Assembly (NCBI RefSeq): GCF_932526225.1
Contig: NC_064038.1
Location: 5,812,741-5,876,740, forward strand
Source: Nematostella vectensis
Taxonomy: Eukaryota; Cnidaria; Anthozoa; Actiniaria; Edwardsiidae
Length of the DNA: 64,000 nt
Reading direction: 5' to 3'
A program made the translations under genes and the position numbers. The notes below the pieces were generated by a model. It made no database searches, was not told where the DNA came from, and was given only the letters and a program-made list of their open reading frames with translations. Below are positions 60,361 to 64,000 of this stretch, piece by piece (within the stretch, counting starts at the first letter, position 1; each line of letters starts with the position of its first letter).

Positions 60361-60829
60361 ACTAACATACATAGAACAACTGAGGACGCTGGCTCTGTGG
60401 TACTATTCACAGTGACAGTACTAACAAACTAACACACATAAAACCACTTTGGACGCTGACCCTGTGGTACCATTCACAGTGGCAGTAGTTACAGACTAAC
60501 ACACATAGAACCACTGAGGGCACTGGCCCTGTGGTACCATCCTCAGTGACAGTACTTACAGACTTACACACATAGAACCACTGAGGACGCTGACCCTGTG
60601 AGACCATTCTCAGTGACAGTACTTACAGACTAACACACATAGAACCACTGAGGACGCTGGCCTTGTGGTACCATTCCCAGTGACAGTACTTACAGACTAA
60701 CACACATAGAACCACTGAGGACGCTGCCCATGTGGTACCATTCTCAGTGACAGTACTTACAGACTAACACACATAGAACCACTGAGGACGCTGGCCTTGT
60801 GGTACCATTCTCAGTGACAGTACTTACAG
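60361..60829. repeat. 67-bp tandem repeat, seven copies
   Basis: Units begin ACTAACACACATAGAACCAC and contain GTGGTACCATTCTCAGTGAC; total 469 bp. The first copies are the most diverged. The minus-strand frame through them is a repeat artefact. Confidence 0.96.
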
Positions 60830-61028
60830 ACTAACACGGTGGGATCAACGATGTATTTGTCATCTACAGCTCACCAAGAAACAAAACGGGTACTTAGGCA
60901 CGTTACTTCTGGTACGATATCATTGCGTCTCGCAGGTATCCATATAAACATTGTTGGTATGAGTGTACACTTGTCCTTTGCTCTAAGGTAGACTACATCA
61001 TAGAGTCAATTAGGAAGAGACTAATACA

Positions 61029-61373
61029 TACACTACTTTTTTTTAAGAACGCTCAAGCTGAAATTACACCACATTTTAAGAACATACTGAGGCCCAAATA
61101 GCAGCAAAAGTTATTCTGTTAGTGTGATATGCAGAATCAAATTGTGCTCATAATAAAAGTATGTAAGGAGACCAACCTCTCAAATATTCTTGCTATAGAT
61201 GGTTTTCGTGATTGTTTTCTAATAATTCATTGGGTATTATATTTTTTTATATACACTCAAATTTAAGAACATCCTAGAACATTTTCAGCCCTAAAATGGC
61301 CCTTAAATAAAAAACGGCCCAGGCTAATTGAAAATTAGACGTTCTTATAAAAAAGAGAGTGTACCTAATTGTT
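61029..61373. mobile_element. TAAGAAC-type MITE, copy B
   Basis: About 345 bp with left TACACTACTTTTTTTTAAGA and right end GTTCTTATAAAAAAGAGAGT then GTA, plus the internal markers of copy A (AAGAACAT, GATATGCAGAATC, ACATTTTCAGCC). Confidence 0.78.
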
Positions 61374-61562
61374 TTGAATAAGACAAGAACAGTTTAATTC
61401 TTAGCCTTAGTTGAGCTTGAGTCTTTTCAGGCTTATTGAAGGCTTTAGGCTTAGAATTTGTTCAAAGGAGCCAGACTGTGCTGGAAACTGTTACAGATTA
61501 CAGGGAACAGATTACACATTACAGATGTCAAAAGATTCCTTCCAATTCAATTTACACTATTG

Positions 61563-61693
61563 GGAACTCTTTTCTTTTTAAGAACGTCTGCATTTAAAAA
61601 CGCTTCAGACATCTGAGCCTCGACATGTTCTTAGCCCTATGAACTTAAAATTTGGTGAAATCTCAGGCTGGACGTTCTTATAAAAAACGGTTC
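61563..61693. mobile_element. TAAGAAC-type MITE, deleted copy C
   Basis: About 131 bp with inverted ends (CTCTTTTCTTTTTAAGAACG and CGTTCTTATAAAAAACGG) and an inner CCTCGACATGTTCTTA block inverted relative to copy A. The central part is missing. Confidence 0.65.
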
Positions 61694-61829
61694 TTTTAAA
61701 ACAAAAAATAGTGTATATCAGAATCAGAATCATTTTATTTTGCACTATTTGAAGGAATTTACAGTTTTACTTAATCGATAAACGTAATAGCTATTTGTCT
61801 GTGGTTTCCTGGTTCACAAAGGTGAACTG

Positions 61830-62440
61830 AATGTTAAAAGATTCGAGAAATTCGCAACAATACATATTAACAGTTCAACCTACATACGTGAATTAGAAAC
61901 TGTTTACGAATTGTGTTAAAAGATTCGCTAGGATTCAAGGTTCTTTTTTAATATCAATAACTTGCTACCCAAGAGAGACAAAAAGAATGTTTACAGACCG
62001 ATTTGCTCCAATTCAAGCTACAGAATTTTGAATGAAAACTTTTAACGATTCGTTTAAAAGATTTGCGTCTTTTAGTGATATAAATAGCTTGAGATTCACA
62101 AGAGTGACTAGAGAAATGTTATAGTCGGATTCGTTTCAACTGAGCTACATAATTGTGATTTGGCTACTTATCGGACTGCGTTAAAAGATTCGCTTCAATT
62201 CGAGCTACACAATTGCAAATAAGCAAAAAAAAAAAATCGCTTAAATTCAAGGTACACAATTGTAAATTGGCAATTGTTTAAATGTGTTAAAAGATTCTCT
62301 CCAATTCAAGCTACATAATTGTGAGTTACAACTGTTTATCCGAACTAAGTCAAAAGATTCGCTCCAATTCAAGCTACATAATTGCGATTTGGCAAATGTT
62401 TAACAGACTGTGTTAAAAGATTCGCTCAAACTTCAAACTT
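61830..62440. repeat. Degenerate tandem repeat with GTTAAAAGATTCGCT core
   Basis: At least seven irregular units carry variants of GTTAAAAGATTCGCTCCAAT and TCAAGCTACATAATTG, spaced about 60-100 bp. The best copies are at 62280-62440. Confidence 0.8.
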
Positions 62441-64000
62441 CTTTTGTGTTATAATATCTGGGCATGACTAGGGCGGGGTTTCCGTATTATCAGTCATTCA
62501 GGTGACAAAGGGCCATTCATTCGAATTCATGCTTCAAAGGAAGGAGCCCCGAGCATAAATAATTATTCCTACTACGTTCAATATTGTTAAAAACACTAGC
62601 CACAGATAACAGTTTTAGAACGTAGAGCAAATAAGTTTGTATTTTTTCAAGTTTGCCTTTTGATCGGCTCCTGTAAAATATTATTAAGTTTAAGTGCCAC
62701 TTCACAGTTAATAAATCTAAAAAAGTCTTTGTCGGCAAATTGACACTTATACATAAAGCTAGAAAATGAGTCCACATACACAATTTCGCTCGTCTGGGAA
62801 ATTAGGAACTCGTCTCTATTTGATAATTCCCAAACTGATTAAGATTAACCCAAAGATTGGGGAACTTTGCTTACATATGAAAATGTTTTTTTTTTTTTTC
62901 AAGCGGAATCTGCGACGTATAACAAACATGCTTCTTGTGAGTAAATATTAGAAACGGATAAACGGATTGAATATACTATCTAGCATATAAGCTTCTAGTT
63001 GGGGCGATTTGTTGTTCGTTGTTCGAGCACGAAAGGTATGCTATTTATCGCATTGTTTTGTCCCCTTTGGCAAAAACAACCCCCTTAAAGCTACACCCAA
63101 ATTATTTTCCTACACTTTCAAAAAATGCTTGATGAGAACAAAGTAATTGTCGCTTCGTCCCTTATCGTGATTTGTCCTTTTTATGTTTTACACCCGCAGT
63201 GGCATTGAATAAAGAGACGAGAAAACAAAATCTCATTGCGTTTTTATTAATGACTCTAATGTATTGGGGAATGACCACCAGTGGCGTTCCTTGTTCGCTG
63301 TTTATCCGTGTTTATCGACACACTTAGCAGTGAATTCTCAATAAAACAACAGAGATAAGTGCTACAACTTTAGCGATTAGTCTAAACAAGTAGCTCATAT
63401 TGAAACAATCGCTATTAAAACTCGCCTTTTAGAAGAATTAGTTTGAAATAAAGCCTTTGTTAATTGCAACTCTAACTAAAGGGTGGAAGTTTTACACCTA
63501 GACCCCCGGATCGGTGGCTAAATGGGGCGCGTTTGATTAACTTGTCCCCGTGGCGAGGCTCGCCGTTTGTCTTGGTTAGATGCGCGTTATGCAGTGTTTA
63601 TGAATGAAGTTTGATATTAAAAAGAACAAGAAGTCTTTATTTACAGGTACGATGCGTAGGTTGTTAACATTCTCTCTTATAAATAGCATTTCAAGCAGCT
63701 CCCATGGATTCCCCTGCGTGGGGTCAAGCGGTGCAATTATTTTCAGTGCACGATTGAAAACCCCAAATCGCATCATTCTAAAAAATAAACGATAATCTGC
63801 CGACAAACCCGACCCTATGACTCATCACTTTAGCGGTTTCTTTTCTGTCTTTATCCCAAGAAGAAGTAATAGTTCTTCTTAGAAAACTCGTGATCACTCG
63901 CGAAGACTTTGATGGTGCCGAAAAAAGCCCGATGTTTGGTTCTCTTTCGCGCAGGACTCTGCCACAGCATAAAAAAAAAACTAGTATAACAACTTAGGCA

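Larger units (their letters stand above)
55055..64000. other. Intergenic region with MITEs and tandem repeats, no supported gene
   Basis: No frame in these 8.9 kb shows a recognisable domain, coding bias or splice pattern. Repeats are listed separately. About 57065-57340 holds two to three tandem copies of a unit of about 110 bp (GGAGGGAGA, ACATAATGTTATAGAATTT, CTTTGGAGTACCTCAA). Nothing beyond AT-rich sequence is seen in about 62500-64000. Confidence 0.55.

Overview
The window looks like nuclear DNA of an invertebrate animal, most likely an anthozoan cnidarian such as the sea anemone Nematostella. That assignment is inference from gene content and repeat style, not a database match. Genes are split by short GT-AG introns, intergenic DNA is AT-rich and full of small inverted-repeat elements (MITEs), minisatellites and homopolymer G/C runs, and no operons or prokaryotic signals are seen. 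Gene models below were assembled by hand from reading frame, splice consensus and phase; all complete multi-exon models close to a multiple of three.

Layout. 494-5330 (+): the 3' seven exons of a PDI-like protein with repeated thioredoxin domains; its 5' part lies outside the window. 7487-17090 (-): a complete seven-exon gene for a 774-residue membrane-anchored DUF885 protein, whose introns hold tandem arrays that copy its own splice sites, a 2.4-kb CAT-type satellite and a 31-bp CCAAT-box array. 21862-22723 (-): a second version of its first exon with no downstream exons of its own, probably an alternative first exon. 24065-25040: a 23-bp minisatellite. 26327-28222: an LTR-type direct-repeat pair ending 64 bp before an intronless sulfotransferase-like gene (28287-29000, +). 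31175-33698 (+): a complete THEM4-like acyl-CoA thioesterase gene of 246 residues. 38300-39776 (+): a frameshifted pseudogene copy of it. 41153-42483 (-): a small protein with a textbook BH3 death motif. 50722-53970 (+): a 14-exon, 668-residue protein whose acidic and zinc-binding residues match the spacing of the RAG1 catalytic core; it also carries a SAP-like motif. 54407-55054 (-): a chromodomain protein convergent with it. 55057-64000: no convincing gene, but several MITEs and tandem repeats.

The genes are unrelated housekeeping, signalling and accessory genes and do not form a pathway. The strongest candidate for something unusual is the RAG1-like gene at 50.7-54.0 kb. Next come the DUF885 gene, where three separate introns have expanded repeats anchored on splice sites, and the BH3-only candidate.
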